DNA of 64,000 nt from Myroides guanonis (GTDB lineage Bacteria; Bacteroidota; Bacteroidia; Flavobacteriales; Flavobacteriaceae): positions 62,001-126,000 of the forward strand of contig NZ_FORU01000003.1 in NCBI RefSeq assembly GCF_900114085.1. Reading direction: 5' to 3'. Position numbers and translations under genes: made by a program. Positions 36,694 through 48,201 of this stretch are shown piece after piece. The notes beneath the pieces were generated by a model. It did not search any database. It was given only the letters and a program-made list of their open reading frames with translations, and was not told where the DNA came from. How positions within the stretch are numbered: the stretch's first letter is position 1; each line of letters starts with the position of its first letter.

Positions 36694-37884
36694 TTAACCT
36701 ATACTATTAATTTTCACCACTTCTTCTGTATCGGCATCGTAATTAACATCAGCCACATCGAAACCAAACAATTGGTAAAAATCAGTACGATAACCCTCTA
36801 AATCTCCAAGAGCAGCTAAAGTTTCAGTAGTCGCATCTTTCCATAATTCGGTTACTTTAGCTTGAACATCCTCACGCATTTCTAGATCATCTATACGGAT
36901 TCTACCTTTCTCATCAGTAGCAACAAGCCCTTCTGTATATAAACGCTCTGAAAACAAACGTTGAATTTGTTCAATACATCCTTCGTGTATTCCCTTTTCT
37001 TTCATTGTTTTATACAACAAAGAGATATACAACGGAATTACAGGAATAGCAGAACTAGCTTGAGTAACCAATGCTTTATTCACAGAAACATATGCTTTTC
37101 CACCTAAGTCTTTCAAGCTTTCAGTAATTTCAAAAGCAGTAGCCTCTAAATGATCTTTAGCACGACCAATAGTACCTTTTCTGTAAACCGCTTCAGTCAA
37201 TTCAGGTCCTATGTAAGAATAAGCAACTGTTAAAGCATTTGGAGCTAATACTCCAGCCTCTTTCAATGCATCCATCCACATAGCCCAATCTTCACCACCC
37301 ATTACTTTAATTGTATTTTCGATATCATCACCGCTACATGGTTCAATAGAAATCTCAGATACTTTTCCAGTATGGAAATCAACCGTTTTATTTGTAAAAG
37401 TAGAACCAATAGGTTTTAAAACTGAACGAAATAATTCACCCGAGTTAGGATCCTTTCTAACAGGAGAAGCCAAACTATAAATTACTAAATCAACCTGACC
37501 TAAATCAGCCCTGATCATATCCACAACCTCGTGTTTTACTTCATTTGAGAATGCATCTCCATTGATACTTTTTGCATATAAGCCAGCTTTCTGAGCCTCT
37601 TCTTCAAATGCAGCACTATTATACCATCCTGGTGTAGCCGTTTTACCAGCACTAGGTTCTTTTTCAAAAAACACACCAATGGTAGCAGCACCAGATCCAA
37701 AAGCACTCGTAATTCTAGAAGCTAATCCAAAACCAGTTGAGGCACCAATTACCAAAACTTTCTTAGCTCCTTGAATAGTTCCTTTAGACTGTATATATGC
37801 AATTTGATTTTTCACATTTTGTCTACACCCTTCTGGATGAGCCGTCAAACAAATGAATCCTCGCATTCTTGGTTCTATAATCAT
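36694..37884 (-). CDS. fabV: trans-2-enoyl-ACP/CoA reductase (FabV family)
   Basis: A 396-residue enoyl reductase of the FabV/Ter type. Signs are MIIEPRMRGFICLTAHPEGC at the start, the nucleotide loop VLVIGASTGFGLASR (43-57), an acidic residue after VFFEKEP, and Tyr234-x8-Lys243, the spacing diagnostic of this family as opposed to x6 in FabI. FabV enzymes resist triclosan; Ter homologues reduce crotonyl-CoA. Which role applies here is open. It is first in a fabV-fabI unit with a consensus promoter and a palindrome in the leader. Confidence 0.92.
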   Translation of the reverse strand: MIIEPRMRGFICLTAHPEGCRQNVKNQIAYIQSKGTIQGAKKVLVIGASTGFGLASRITSAFGSGAATIGVFFEKEPSAGKTATPGWYNSAAFEEEAQKAGLYAKSINGDAFSNEVKHEVVDMIRADLGQVDLVIYSLASPVRKDPNSGELFRSVLKPIGSTFTNKTVDFHTGKVSEISIEPCSGDDIENTIKVMGGEDWAMWMDALKEAGVLAPNALTVAYSYIGPELTEAVYRKGTIGRAKDHLEATAFEITESLKDLGGKAYVSVNKALVTQASSAIPVIPLYISLLYKTMKEKGIHEGCIEQIQRLFSERLYTEGLVATDEKGRIRIDDLEMREDVQAKVTELWKDATTETLAALGDLEGYRTDFYQLFGFDVADVNYDADTEEVVKINSIG

Positions 37885-37901
37885 ATCTATATCGATTTAT
37901 T

Positions 37902-37916
37902 TACCTACAGTAGGTA
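37902..37916. promoter_or_regulatory. palindrome in the fabV leader, candidate operator
   Basis: TACCTACAGTAGGTA is a 15-base palindrome around a single centre base. It lies between the inferred transcription start (near 37949) and the fabV ATG, 17 bases from the ATG. Such a site could bind a TetR- or GntR-like repressor. No regulator gene is adjacent. Confidence 0.45.
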
Positions 37917-37954
37917 GATTTTAATGTCTAATATTTTAAATTCAGTTGAAGGGA

Positions 37955-37985
37955 CAAATATAAAGTTTAATATCAGTTCAACAAA
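37955..37985 (-). promoter_or_regulatory. consensus promoter of fabV-fabI
   Basis: On the minus strand TTTG, exactly 19 bases, TATATTTG. The -33 box overlaps the last codons of recN, giving fabV its own start despite lying behind recN. Confidence 0.7.
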
Positions 37986-39625
37986 GCCTCTGCATGTTGT
38001 AAAGCAGATTCCGTAATATCTTTTCCAGAGAGCATCTGAGCTATTTCTTTAATTCTAGAATCTCGGTCTAAAAGAATTAGTTGAGATGTTGTAGTTTCAT
38101 CATCAGAAGTTTTAAAAACTTTGTAGTGTTGATGTCCTTTAGAAGCAATCTGAGGTAGATGTGTAATAGCAAACACTTGCATACGATTACTCATTTCCTT
38201 CATAATATCCCCCATCTTATCAGCAACTTCACCGGAAACCCCAGTATCTATTTCATCAAAAATAATAGTTGGCAAGTTAGAGTAACGAGCTAGAATTGCT
38301 TTTATTGCAAGCATTATACGAGACAATTCACCACCTGAAGCAACTTTTTTCAACAAGCCAAAACTCATACCTTTATTAGCTGAAAATAACAGTTCTACTT
38401 CATCTTTACCGCTAGCTGTAAAAGCAGTAGCGTCCTTAAGTTCTATTTTAAAAGTAGCATTTGGCATTCCCAATAAACTCAAAATCTCAATCAATTGATT
38501 TTGAAGCTTTGGAATAGCTTCCAATCGTTTTTCACGAATCGCAATACATTGAATCAACAATTGTTCTTCTTGAACTACTAACTCTTTTTGCATTCTTTCA
38601 ATCTTATCATCTAAATCAGTCGCCATAAAGACCTTCTGACTTAACCCTTCTTCTATTACCAATAATTCAGCAACAGTATTTACTTGATGCTTCTTTTGCA
38701 GATTGTATATTAACTGTAATTGTTCGTGAATTAATTGTAGTTGTTCTGGATCAAGTACAACTCGTTCCAACTGTTCTTCAATTTCATTTGCAATGTCAAC
38801 CAATTCAATTTCAGAACTAGAGATACGTTCAAAAAGACCCTCATAATCTTTAGAAATTGACATCGTCTTTTGTAATGCAGCCTTTGCCTCCTTTAAACTT
38901 TGAATCACACCACCATGTTCTCCATTCAACAATGCCCAAGAATGACTAAAATGCTCTTTTACAAATTCAACATTATTCAACTTCTCATATTCCGACTCCA
39001 AATCCTCTTGACTAACATTCTGAAGTTTGGCATTTTCAAGTTCTTCTAATAAAAAATTATTATAATCCTGCTCTTTTAAAAGCTCGACTTGCTCTTCGAT
39101 GTAACTCTTTAAAACTGATTTGTTCTTTTTAAAAAGCTTCAACTGCTCTTGATAAACAATCAGAAGTTTGGAATTAGCAGCAATTGCATCAATAATAGCA
39201 ATTTGATAACTCTCATCCGAAAGTTCTTGAGTTTGATGCTGTGAATGAATATCAATCAATGACATACTCAACTCTTGCAATGTGGAAAGGTTTACGGGAC
39301 TATCATTTACAAATGCTCTAGATTTACCAGAAGGTAAAATCTCACGACGTATTATAGTAGTAGGTTCATAATCTATATCCAACTGTTCGAATAAAGAATT
39401 CAAATCGTATTTATCAATAACAAAATGCCCTTCAATTACACATTTTTCGGTATTATTTTTCAAAGAACCCAAATCAGCTCTTTTACCTTGAAGCAAACCA
39501 AGTGCACCTAATAGTATAGATTTCCCAGCTCCAGTTTCACCTGTAATAATAGAAAAACCCTCAGAAAAATCCATATCCAAGGTTTCAATTAAAGCAAAAT
39601 TCTTTATTGATAAAGCACGTAACAT
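37973..39625 (-). CDS. recN: DNA repair protein RecN
   Basis: SMC-like ATPase for double-strand break repair, 550 residues. The N-terminal ATPase half has Walker A GETGAGKSIL and the C-terminal half has SGGELSR and the Walker B IIFDEIDTGVSG; between them a long coiled coil (about residues 160-370). It is last in the minus-strand run bamD-rpoZ-coaBC-porD-recN, with a 23-base gap to the porD stop. The fabV promoter lies at its 3' end. Confidence 0.94.
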   Translation of the reverse strand: MLRALSIKNFALIETLDMDFSEGFSIITGETGAGKSILLGALGLLQGKRADLGSLKNNTEKCVIEGHFVIDKYDLNSLFEQLDIDYEPTTIIRREILPSGKSRAFVNDSPVNLSTLQELSMSLIDIHSQHQTQELSDESYQIAIIDAIAANSKLLIVYQEQLKLFKKNKSVLKSYIEEQVELLKEQDYNNFLLEELENAKLQNVSQEDLESEYEKLNNVEFVKEHFSHSWALLNGEHGGVIQSLKEAKAALQKTMSISKDYEGLFERISSSEIELVDIANEIEEQLERVVLDPEQLQLIHEQLQLIYNLQKKHQVNTVAELLVIEEGLSQKVFMATDLDDKIERMQKELVVQEEQLLIQCIAIREKRLEAIPKLQNQLIEILSLLGMPNATFKIELKDATAFTASGKDEVELLFSANKGMSFGLLKKVASGGELSRIMLAIKAILARYSNLPTIIFDEIDTGVSGEVADKMGDIMKEMSNRMQVFAITHLPQIASKGHQHYKVFKTSDDETTTSQLILLDRDSRIKEIAQMLSGKDITESALQHAEALLN

Positions 39626-39648
39626 AGTTTTACTAATCAGTTATAGAT

Positions 39649-40533
39649 TTATAAATTATTCCACTTAGAAGCATTAAGTGGTGAGATTTTATTCAATATT
39701 TCAACAACTTTCTTCTTATTAGAATCCATTACACCACCATACATTGAAACCAATTCGTCGGTTTTCGCGTCGAAAAATACACGAGTTAAAAAAGCATTAG
39801 GTCTATTTTTATGAAGTTCTGATAAAGTATTCAAACTTGAATAAACTCCATCTTTACCTTTTTGTAAATTATCAGCCATCTCATCTAATCCCAATCTATG
39901 ATATTCATAGATTGCATCTCTAAAAGATTTGTTAGCAGAAGACAATATATCATTTACTAAAAAGTATCGATTATTATTTCCGTCTCCTTGTTTCCATCCC
40001 TTATAACCAGATTGTTGTGCTAAAGAAGTAATATTAGAAGCGTTCTGAAAAAACTCAGTACCACCATTTTTAGCAAAAGAATCCGCATCTAACCCTAATA
40101 TTATGTTGACGTAAAAAGCAATTAGTGAAGTTAAATTAGAGTCAAAACTATTTGGATTATAATACAAATTTTCAAACTCAGTGTAAGAAAAACTCACATC
40201 ACGATCATTAAAATTAAATATAGGAGCGTTATAAGTAGAATTATAAACCACTCTCGAAGATTGAACCTGCAAAGAACCTGATACAGCGTTTGACTCGTAG
40301 GAATTTACATTTAAATAAAACACACAATCTATTTTCTCAAGACTAGATACATTTTTTGTAGTCCAACGAGTATTATTAATAAACTCGGTTAAAGCCGTTT
40401 GTAATGTTTTAAAGTACGCTTGATTACTATTTCCAATTTGACTATGGTTAATAGAAACCACAGCATTTAATTCTTGTGATATACTAGTAGCAGAAGAAAA
40501 AATAAAACAAATCAGAAAAAAGATCTTACGCAT
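39649..40533 (-). CDS. porD: PorD/DUF4835 family protein (type IX secretion associated)
   Basis: A 294-residue exported protein with a signal peptide of about 19 residues. Pattern and position next to coaBC match the DUF4835 family, now tied to PorD of the type IX secretion system; the exact role is not settled. The start is the ATG at 40533, inside the 3' end of coaBC, so the two frames overlap by eight bases and are probably translationally coupled. A TTG three codons upstream is less likely. No other por genes are in view. Confidence 0.75.
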   Translation of the reverse strand: MRKIFFLICFIFSSATSISQELNAVVSINHSQIGNSNQAYFKTLQTALTEFINNTRWTTKNVSSLEKIDCVFYLNVNSYESNAVSGSLQVQSSRVVYNSTYNAPIFNFNDRDVSFSYTEFENLYYNPNSFDSNLTSLIAFYVNIILGLDADSFAKNGGTEFFQNASNITSLAQQSGYKGWKQGDGNNNRYFLVNDILSSANKSFRDAIYEYHRLGLDEMADNLQKGKDGVYSSLNTLSELHKNRPNAFLTRVFFDAKTDELVSMYGGVMDSNKKKVVEILNKISPLNASKWNNL

Positions 40534-41734
40534 AGTGTTCAATAATTTTATTTACTATATCGCTAGCAACAGCTTCTTTTGTTTTAAGAGGCATTGATTC
40601 GATATCGAAATTCTTAGTTATAAATGTAACCTTATTAGTTGGTTTACCAAAACCTGCACCTTCATCTTTCAAAGAATTAAGCACGATCAAATCTAAATTT
40701 TTCTTTACAATTTTTTGTTTAGCGTGTTCAATTTCGTTTGTAGTCTCCAATGCAAAACCAACAATAAACTGCTCTTTTTTCTTATTACCTAAAGTTGCTA
40801 AAATATCAGGATTTTTCTCAAGTTCTATAACAAAACTATCAGCATCCTTTTTAATTTTCTCATCAGCGACATGCTTTGGTCTATAATCCGCAACAGCGGC
40901 AGCACCAACCAACACATCAACAGAATCAAAAACGCTATCACAAGCATCAAACATTTCAACAGCCGTTTGCACGCGAATTAATCGAACATTAGGATGACTA
41001 ATACTTAAACTACTGGGTCCGCTCACCAATATCACTTCCGCACCATTCTCTGCTGCTGCTAAAGCAATATCAAATCCCATCTTACCAGAAGAGTGATTAC
41101 CAATAAAACGAACAGGATCTATCGCTTCGTATGTTGGACCAGCGGTAATTAATATTTTTTTCTTAATTAAAAGCTGAGTCTTACTAAACTTTGATTCCAA
41201 AAATGAAAGAATATTCTCAGGTTCAGCCATACGCCCATAACCTTCCAAACCACTAGCGAGTTCACCACTTTCAGCAGGAATAATATGATTTCCAAAAGAC
41301 TCTAATTGTCTTAAATTATGTAAGGTAGAAGGATGTTTATACATATCCAAATCCATTGCAGGTGCAATAAAAACAGGACAGTCTGCTGAAAGATAAACAG
41401 CTTGTAATAAATTATCACACAAGCCAGTAGTCATCTTGGCGAGTGTATTTGCAGTAGCTGGAGCTATCAATATAAAATCAGCCCACATGGCCAAATCTAC
41501 ATGATTATTCCAAGTACCACCCTGATCACTCGAGTTAAAAAACTGAGTATACACAGGTTTTTTCGACAAAGTCGATAAAGTATAAGGAGTAATAAAATGA
41601 TGAGAAGCAGGTGTCATAATCACTTGGACTTCGGCACCTGCTTTTATAAGTAATCTAACTAAACTTGCCGTTTTGTACGCGGCAATTCCACCAGTTATTC
41701 CCAGTATTATTTTCTTCCCGCTTAAAACAGACAT
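40526..41734 (-). CDS. coaBC: bifunctional phosphopantothenoylcysteine decarboxylase/synthase
   Basis: Two steps of coenzyme A synthesis. Residues 1-180 form the flavin-dependent CoaC part (LGITGGIAAYK at 11-21, the MTPASHHF segment, ANTLAKM, and the AMDLDMYKHP motif); residues 185-402 form CoaB (ITAGPTYEAIDPVRFIGNHSSG). Length of 402 residues is typical. It sits between rpoZ and porD in a tight minus-strand run. Confidence 0.94.
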   Translation of the reverse strand: MSVLSGKKIILGITGGIAAYKTASLVRLLIKAGAEVQVIMTPASHHFITPYTLSTLSKKPVYTQFFNSSDQGGTWNNHVDLAMWADFILIAPATANTLAKMTTGLCDNLLQAVYLSADCPVFIAPAMDLDMYKHPSTLHNLRQLESFGNHIIPAESGELASGLEGYGRMAEPENILSFLESKFSKTQLLIKKKILITAGPTYEAIDPVRFIGNHSSGKMGFDIALAAAENGAEVILVSGPSSLSISHPNVRLIRVQTAVEMFDACDSVFDSVDVLVGAAAVADYRPKHVADEKIKKDADSFVIELEKNPDILATLGNKKKEQFIVGFALETTNEIEHAKQKIVKKNLDLIVLNSLKDEGAGFGKPTNKVTFITKNFDIESMPLKTKEAVASDIVNKIIEHYA

Positions 41735-41745
41735 GCTAGTAAAAT

Positions 41746-42063
41746 TTATTTCACAACTTCTTTATAAGTAATATCTCCATTCAACCATTCCTCCACAGCT
41801 AAAGCTGGAGCTTTTGGCAATCTTTCGTAAAATTTAGACACTTCGATTTGCTCTTTGTTTTCAAAAACTTCATCCAAACTATCTGTATACGTAGCGAATT
41901 CCTCCAATTTGTCAATCAATTCTGTTTTGATTTCCATATTGATTTGGTTTGCTCTTTTAGCCATAATAGTAATAGCTTCGTAAACATTACCTGTAGGCTC
42001 TTCGATTTTACTCTTATCGTAAGTAACTGTATTAACTGGAGCTTTTGTGTTTCTTAAATCCAT
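41746..42063 (-). CDS. rpoZ: RNA polymerase omega subunit (Bacteroidota type)
   Basis: A 105-residue protein of the Rpb6/omega family. The core is NVYEAITIMAKRANQIN (about 26-42), the helix that holds the beta' subunit. The C-terminal half, ending EEWLNGDITYKEVVK, is typical of the Bacteroidota form. Located between bamD and coaBC with gaps of 9 and 11 bases, so it is certainly in that operon. Confidence 0.88.
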   Translation of the reverse strand: MDLRNTKAPVNTVTYDKSKIEEPTGNVYEAITIMAKRANQINMEIKTELIDKLEEFATYTDSLDEVFENKEQIEVSKFYERLPKAPALAVEEWLNGDITYKEVVK

Positions 42064-42072
42064 TTCGATTTC

Positions 42073-42879
42073 TTATTTAGAAAATTGTTGTAATTCCTTA
42101 TTTATATCTGCCAACATCAGGTCGGCTTCTTGTTTGTATTTGGTATCCTCTTTAAAACGAATCAGTGCATCATACATAGTCTTCGCATTAATTAATCGCT
42201 CTTCCATTTTAGAATAAACACTATTCATAGCCAGTTTATAAGCTGAATCTAACTTATAATACAAAGCTTCCTCTTTATAAGAAGTACCAGGGTAATCATA
42301 TATAAAATTATCTAACGCTACAATGGCTGCATTATAATTTCTAGTCCATCCACCAATTGTATTCAATTGTTTTGCGTTTTCAAAAGCCTTTTTCTCCAAT
42401 CTTCTATTCAAATCCCCCATAATATTATTCGCTTCAATAGCAAATGAAGAAGTTGGGTATTGATCTATAAAAGCTTGTAACTTATCAATAGCAATATACG
42501 TGTTCCCCTGATCCAATGAATATGGTAACAAAGTATTTACTATAGACTTCACCTCTTTAAGCAATGCTTCTTCATGACGCTCACTACGAGGATATGTCGA
42601 TGCAAAAAGTTTAAATCTATGAGATGACAATTCATAATCCTTTACTTGATAAGTCGCCTCAGCAAAATCAAAAAACATATTTTCTGCAGTTGGCTGTGCT
42701 CTAAATGGTGTTTCAAGCTGTTCGTATAATCGAATTGCTTTTCTATACTTCTTTTGTTCGTATAAATTTTGAGCTACCTCCTTTTTGTATTCTAAATCTT
42801 CAGATTTCAGAGCCTTTTGCAGTGGGCTACAGCCTACTACTGCAATAGCTAAAAGAGATAATCCGATATATTTTCTCAT
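42073..42879 (-). CDS. bamD: outer-membrane assembly lipoprotein BamD
   Basis: Lipoprotein of the BAM complex that inserts outer-membrane beta-barrels. A 268-residue protein with lipobox VVGC (Cys17) and TPR-like helical repeats (for example LYEQKKYRKAIRLYEQL near residue 40, DYELSSHRFKLFASTYPRS near 80). It is first in the bamD-rpoZ-coaBC-porD-recN run and has a good promoter (42932-42961). Confidence 0.9.
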   Translation of the reverse strand: MRKYIGLSLLAIAVVGCSPLQKALKSEDLEYKKEVAQNLYEQKKYRKAIRLYEQLETPFRAQPTAENMFFDFAEATYQVKDYELSSHRFKLFASTYPRSERHEEALLKEVKSIVNTLLPYSLDQGNTYIAIDKLQAFIDQYPTSSFAIEANNIMGDLNRRLEKKAFENAKQLNTIGGWTRNYNAAIVALDNFIYDYPGTSYKEEALYYKLDSAYKLAMNSVYSKMEERLINAKTMYDALIRFKEDTKYKQEADLMLADINKELQQFSK

Positions 42880-42931
42880 ATATAATATTTTTAAACAAAA
42901 GCTTTACCAAATAGTTCAATAAAAGCAAATG

Positions 42932-42961
42932 CAAATTTAGGCATAATTAATCTTATACAAA
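42932..42961 (-). promoter_or_regulatory. promoter of the bamD operon
   Basis: On the minus strand TTTG, 18 bases, TAAATTTG; leader of about 45 bases to the bamD ATG. Confidence 0.6.
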
Positions 42962-42984
42962 AACCTTTTTTCAATCGAAAAAGA

Positions 42985-43009
42985 AAAGATGCCTTTAATA
43001 AACATCTTT
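42985..43009 (-). terminator. probable terminator after the ferritin gene
   Basis: Seven-base stem AAAGATG / CATCTTT on the minus strand, followed by T-rich sequence, about 50 bases after the ferritin stop. Confidence 0.5.
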
Positions 43010-43056
43010 CTTTAAATCACTAGATTAAACCAGCTATACAAAATCTTTTAAATCTA

Positions 43057-43572
43057 TTAAATAGTTGATGCTCCAGCATCTGTTTGTATGAAGTTCTTAA
43101 TATCATTATCAAACAAATACAATCCACCTTTATCATCACCAATTAGATTGATTTTATCTAAGATTGTTCTAGCAGTAGCTTCTTCTTCAATTTGTTCTGC
43201 AACATACCATTGTAAGAAATTATGAGTTGCATAATCTCTTTCAGTTAAAGCGATATGTACCAAATCATTAATACTTTGAGAAACAAACACCTCATGTTCA
43301 AACAACTGTTTAAATAAAGTCTTGAAAGAAGAATGATCAAGTTCAGGTTGAGTAATTGCAGGAATTTCTGCTTTACCTCCTCTTTGATTAATATACTTTA
43401 CTAAACGCAGCATATGTTGACGCTCTTCATCAGATTGCGCATACATAAAAGCAGAGATACCCTCAAACCCCTGAATCTCAGCCCAAGAAGCCATCTCTAA
43501 ATAAATCTGCGAAGAATCACCTTCTATTTTTATCTGCTTATTTAAAGCAGCCTGTAAATCAATTGACAACAT
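43057..43572 (-). CDS. ftnA: ferritin
   Basis: Iron-storage 24-mer subunit of the bacterial non-haem ferritin type, 171 residues. Ferroxidase-site residues are all present: Glu17, Glu50 and His53 in DEERQH, Glu94, Gln127 and Glu130. It has four main helices and no haem-binding methionine of bacterioferritin type. It starts 16 bases after the dapA stop, so it lies in the DUF6495-ligA-DUF6913-dapA-ftnA run, although a private promoter cannot be excluded because ferritin is usually iron-regulated; no Fur-like box was recognised. Confidence 0.92.
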   Translation of the reverse strand: MLSIDLQAALNKQIKIEGDSSQIYLEMASWAEIQGFEGISAFMYAQSDEERQHMLRLVKYINQRGGKAEIPAITQPELDHSSFKTLFKQLFEHEVFVSQSINDLVHIALTERDYATHNFLQWYVAEQIEEEATARTILDKINLIGDDKGGLYLFDNDIKNFIQTDAGASTI

Positions 43573-43588
43573 AATTTTTCCTTTTAAG

Positions 43589-44470
43589 CTAATTTAAAAT
43601 TTTATCGTACTCTAACTGAATCCTTTTTGCTAAATCTTCGTTAACATTAACCAATGGCAAGCGAACATTGTCTTCACACACACCCGCTTTTCTCAAAACC
43701 TCTTTAATTCCAGCAGGATTCCCTTGCTCAAAAATTAAATCAATCATGGTCATTAACTGATATTGATTTTCAAAAGCAGCATTCACTTCTCCCTTCAATC
43801 CAAAGCGAATCATATCTGTGAAAAGCTGAGGAATACCTTGTCCTATTACAGATATTACACCTGCACCACCCGCTAACACTAATGGCAACGCAATAATATC
43901 ATCGCCAGAAATTACCAAAAAGTCTTTTCTATTTTGTCTAATCAGTTCCATTCCTTGCACTAAATCACCCGCAGCTTCTTTAATTCCAATAATATTAGAA
44001 AACTCATTTGCTAAACGAACAACTGTTGCTGGCAACATATTACTTGCTGTACGTCCTGGTACATTATACAATATAATAGGCAATGGAGAATTTTGAGCAA
44101 TCAGTTTGAAATGCTGATAAATCCCTTCTTGTGTAGGTTTATTATAATATGGAGAAACAGATAAAATTGCATCAAAACCGTCAAAATTACCGTTTTTACA
44201 CTCTTCAACCAACTCCATTGTATTATTACCACCTAAACCTAAAACCAAAGGTAAGCGACCATTATTTGCATCTACAACCGTACGCTTCACTAACTCCTTC
44301 TCTTCTTTGTTCAAAGTCGCAGATTCAGCAGTAGTACCCAACACCACTAAATATTCAACCCCACCATCAATAACGAATGATACCAAACGCTGTAACGCTT
44401 CTACGTCAACAGTCAAATCTTTTTTAAATGGAGTAACCAATGCCACCCCTGTACCTTTAAATGAATGCAT
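43589..44470 (-). CDS. dapA: 4-hydroxy-tetrahydrodipicolinate synthase
   Basis: Condenses pyruvate and aspartate semialdehyde on the way to lysine and diaminopimelate. A 293-residue TIM barrel with Thr46-Thr47 in GTTAES, Tyr135 in LYNVPGRT, and Schiff-base Lys164 in GIKEAAGD. Nine bases after the DUF6913 gene and 16 before ferritin. Confidence 0.94.
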   Translation of the reverse strand: MHSFKGTGVALVTPFKKDLTVDVEALQRLVSFVIDGGVEYLVVLGTTAESATLNKEEKELVKRTVVDANNGRLPLVLGLGGNNTMELVEECKNGNFDGFDAILSVSPYYNKPTQEGIYQHFKLIAQNSPLPIILYNVPGRTASNMLPATVVRLANEFSNIIGIKEAAGDLVQGMELIRQNRKDFLVISGDDIIALPLVLAGGAGVISVIGQGIPQLFTDMIRFGLKGEVNAAFENQYQLMTMIDLIFEQGNPAGIKEVLRKAGVCEDNVRLPLVNVNEDLAKRIQLEYDKILN

Positions 44471-44479
44471 GTTATAAAA

Positions 44480-44992
44480 TTATTTTTTAAACAATTGTAA
44501 ATACCTGAACAACTCATCTATAAACTCTTTATACCTATCAGTAGTTAGAGCAATAGAAAAGTTATTAATATGTGTTTTAATCGAACTAAATCCAACCTTA
44601 AACTTCGCTACAGAATGACTACTAGCCCACAACAAAACCAAACTTTCTACATCATAGTAATTTATCAGCAAGTCAAAAGGTCTATTGATAAACATTTCAA
44701 TTTTCTCATTCTTAAGGTCCCCAGAGGTAGTAAAATCACTATCTCTCATAAACACCTCTCGTTCCGCATCAATCCCTTTCTCTCGACTATAAATTAAAAA
44801 GAAAATATTATTCTTTTTGATACCTTTTTTAACCAATTCATTCTCCAGAAGATGAATACTACTAAAGTCTTTTTTATCCAAAACAAAACCAACTGTACGC
44901 ACATCCCCAAAGTCCACTTGGGACAAAGAAGCTTGAACTGCTTTATTAACAGCTTTTTTTAATGATTTGTATTTTATGATATTTAAAAACAC
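44480..44992 (-). CDS. DUF6913-like protein, function unknown
   Basis: A 170-residue soluble alpha/beta protein (FGDVRTVGFVLD, then NNIFFLIYSREKG and FDLLINYYD segments). It matches by recall the DUF6913 family found in flavobacteria between ligA and dapA; I cannot confirm the family name here. Strand order resembles a small Rossmann-like or receiver fold, but no catalytic motif is evident. Gaps of 15 and 9 bases to its neighbours place it in the ligA-dapA operon. Confidence 0.7.
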   Translation of the reverse strand: MFLNIIKYKSLKKAVNKAVQASLSQVDFGDVRTVGFVLDKKDFSSIHLLENELVKKGIKKNNIFFLIYSREKGIDAEREVFMRDSDFTTSGDLKNEKIEMFINRPFDLLINYYDVESLVLLWASSHSVAKFKVGFSSIKTHINNFSIALTTDRYKEFIDELFRYLQLFKK

Positions 44993-45007
44993 GTATTTCT
45001 TTTTAGA

Positions 45008-47020
<2,013 letters not shown>

Positions 47021-47027
47021 TTAGAAC

Positions 47028-47501
47028 TTATAGCTTTAACATCTCTTTAAACTGCTCATACAAAGCTCCATCACTTAAAATAGCACCTTGCCTAATAATC
47101 TCAAATACTTCTGTATTTCTATCATTCACAAAAGGACGCCCTCCATGCTTAATTTCGACCTCATCAGTAAAAACAGAATCACTTAACCAACGTAAACCTT
47201 CAACCGTCATAAAATCAATCCCACTATTCAAACTTTTAATCACAATAGTATTTATAGCGTCATTATCAAAATAAAATAAAAAAATATGGGTAGTAGAGTA
47301 ATGCTCCATATAGCTAGCTTTCTTCAAAGCTCCTTCCCAAATCAAATCAGAAAAAACATCCAATTCCTCTTCCATCACGTGAGGTTTCTCTGCCTTAATA
47401 ATCTCCCACTCTGCTTTATCAATTTGCTGACTCGCTAAAAAATTCGTAAACTCTGTATGCAATTCTTCAAACTGCTCCTTTGTAAGCCTCGTATATTTCA
47501 T
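47028..47501 (-). CDS. DUF6495-like protein, function unknown
   Basis: A 157-residue soluble protein. I chose the ATG at 47501 (MKYTRLTKEQFEELH); a start at 47525 would lie upstream of the inferred transcription start. It resembles DUF6495 proteins of flavobacteria as far as I can recall. The late part GGRPFVNDRNTEVFEIIRQGAILSDG looks like a conserved core. First gene of the ligA run with a good promoter. Confidence 0.7.
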   Translation of the reverse strand: MKYTRLTKEQFEELHTEFTNFLASQQIDKAEWEIIKAEKPHVMEEELDVFSDLIWEGALKKASYMEHYSTTHIFLFYFDNDAINTIVIKSLNSGIDFMTVEGLRWLSDSVFTDEVEIKHGGRPFVNDRNTEVFEIIRQGAILSDGALYEQFKEMLKL

Positions 47502-47522
47502 TATATATGCTTTTAAAAAAAC

Positions 47523-47552
47523 CAAAAATACAATAGTTTAACCTTAATTCAA
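47523..47552 (-). promoter_or_regulatory. promoter of the DUF6495-ligA-dapA run
   Basis: On the minus strand TTG, 19 bases, TATTTTTG (exact -7 match), about 22 bases upstream of the ATG at 47501. Confidence 0.6.
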
Positions 47553-47629
47553 TAAAGATTTAGACAGCTTTAGCAAAAGCATGTTCAAAAAAAACAAGAG
47601 CTACAACACTCCCATCTGTACACAACAAA

Positions 47630-47663
47630 AAAAGGGCTAACTCTTGTTAGAGTTAGCCCTTTT
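47630..47663 (-). terminator. terminator of the rpsF-rpsR-rplI operon
   Basis: Perfect 15-base stem (AAAAGGGCTAACTCT and complement, loop TGTT) with T-run on the minus strand, 25 bases after rplI. Confidence 0.88.
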
Positions 47664-47688
47664 CAATATTAAATAATTACAGGGTAGC

Positions 47689-48132
47689 TTACGCTTGCTC
47701 TGCAATAACTTCATAAGGTAATTCAACGATTACATCTCTATGTAAGCGAATAGAAGCCTCATATTTTCCAATACGTTTGATCACACCAGAAGTAATGAAT
47801 TTTTTATCGATGTTTTGTCCTAATTTACTCAACTCTTCAGCTAAGTTAATATTAGTAACAGAACCAAATAATTTTTCACCACCTGCTTTAACAGTGATTT
47901 TAATATCCAAAGCTCTTAATGCATCAGCAATTACATTTGCATCAGCGATTACTTTAGCTTCTTTGTGCGCTCTTTGTTTCAAGTTTTCAGCCAATACTTT
48001 CTTTGCAGAAGGAGTAGCTAAAACAGCAAAACCTTGAGGAATTAAAAAGTTACGACCGTATCCTGGTTTAACATTTACGATATCGTCTTTAAATCCTAAT
48101 TTTTGAACGTCTTGTTTTAAAATAAGTTCCAT
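47689..48132 (-). CDS. rplI: 50S ribosomal protein L9
   Basis: A 147-residue protein that binds 23S rRNA at the base of the L1 stalk. N-terminal domain with DVQKLGFKDDIVNVKPGYGRNFLIPQ pattern (the diagnostic GYGRNFLIP), connecting helix, C-terminal domain with GSVTN. Last gene of rpsF-rpsR-rplI. Confidence 0.95.
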   Translation of the reverse strand: MELILKQDVQKLGFKDDIVNVKPGYGRNFLIPQGFAVLATPSAKKVLAENLKQRAHKEAKVIADANVIADALRALDIKITVKAGGEKLFGSVTNINLAEELSKLGQNIDKKFITSGVIKRIGKYEASIRLHRDVIVELPYEVIAEQA

Positions 48133-48201
48133 GTTGTTGTCCTTTTTTATAAGAAGTTAGGTTTCATCGATGAAAACCAACAACTCTAATTATTTATTAT
48201 A

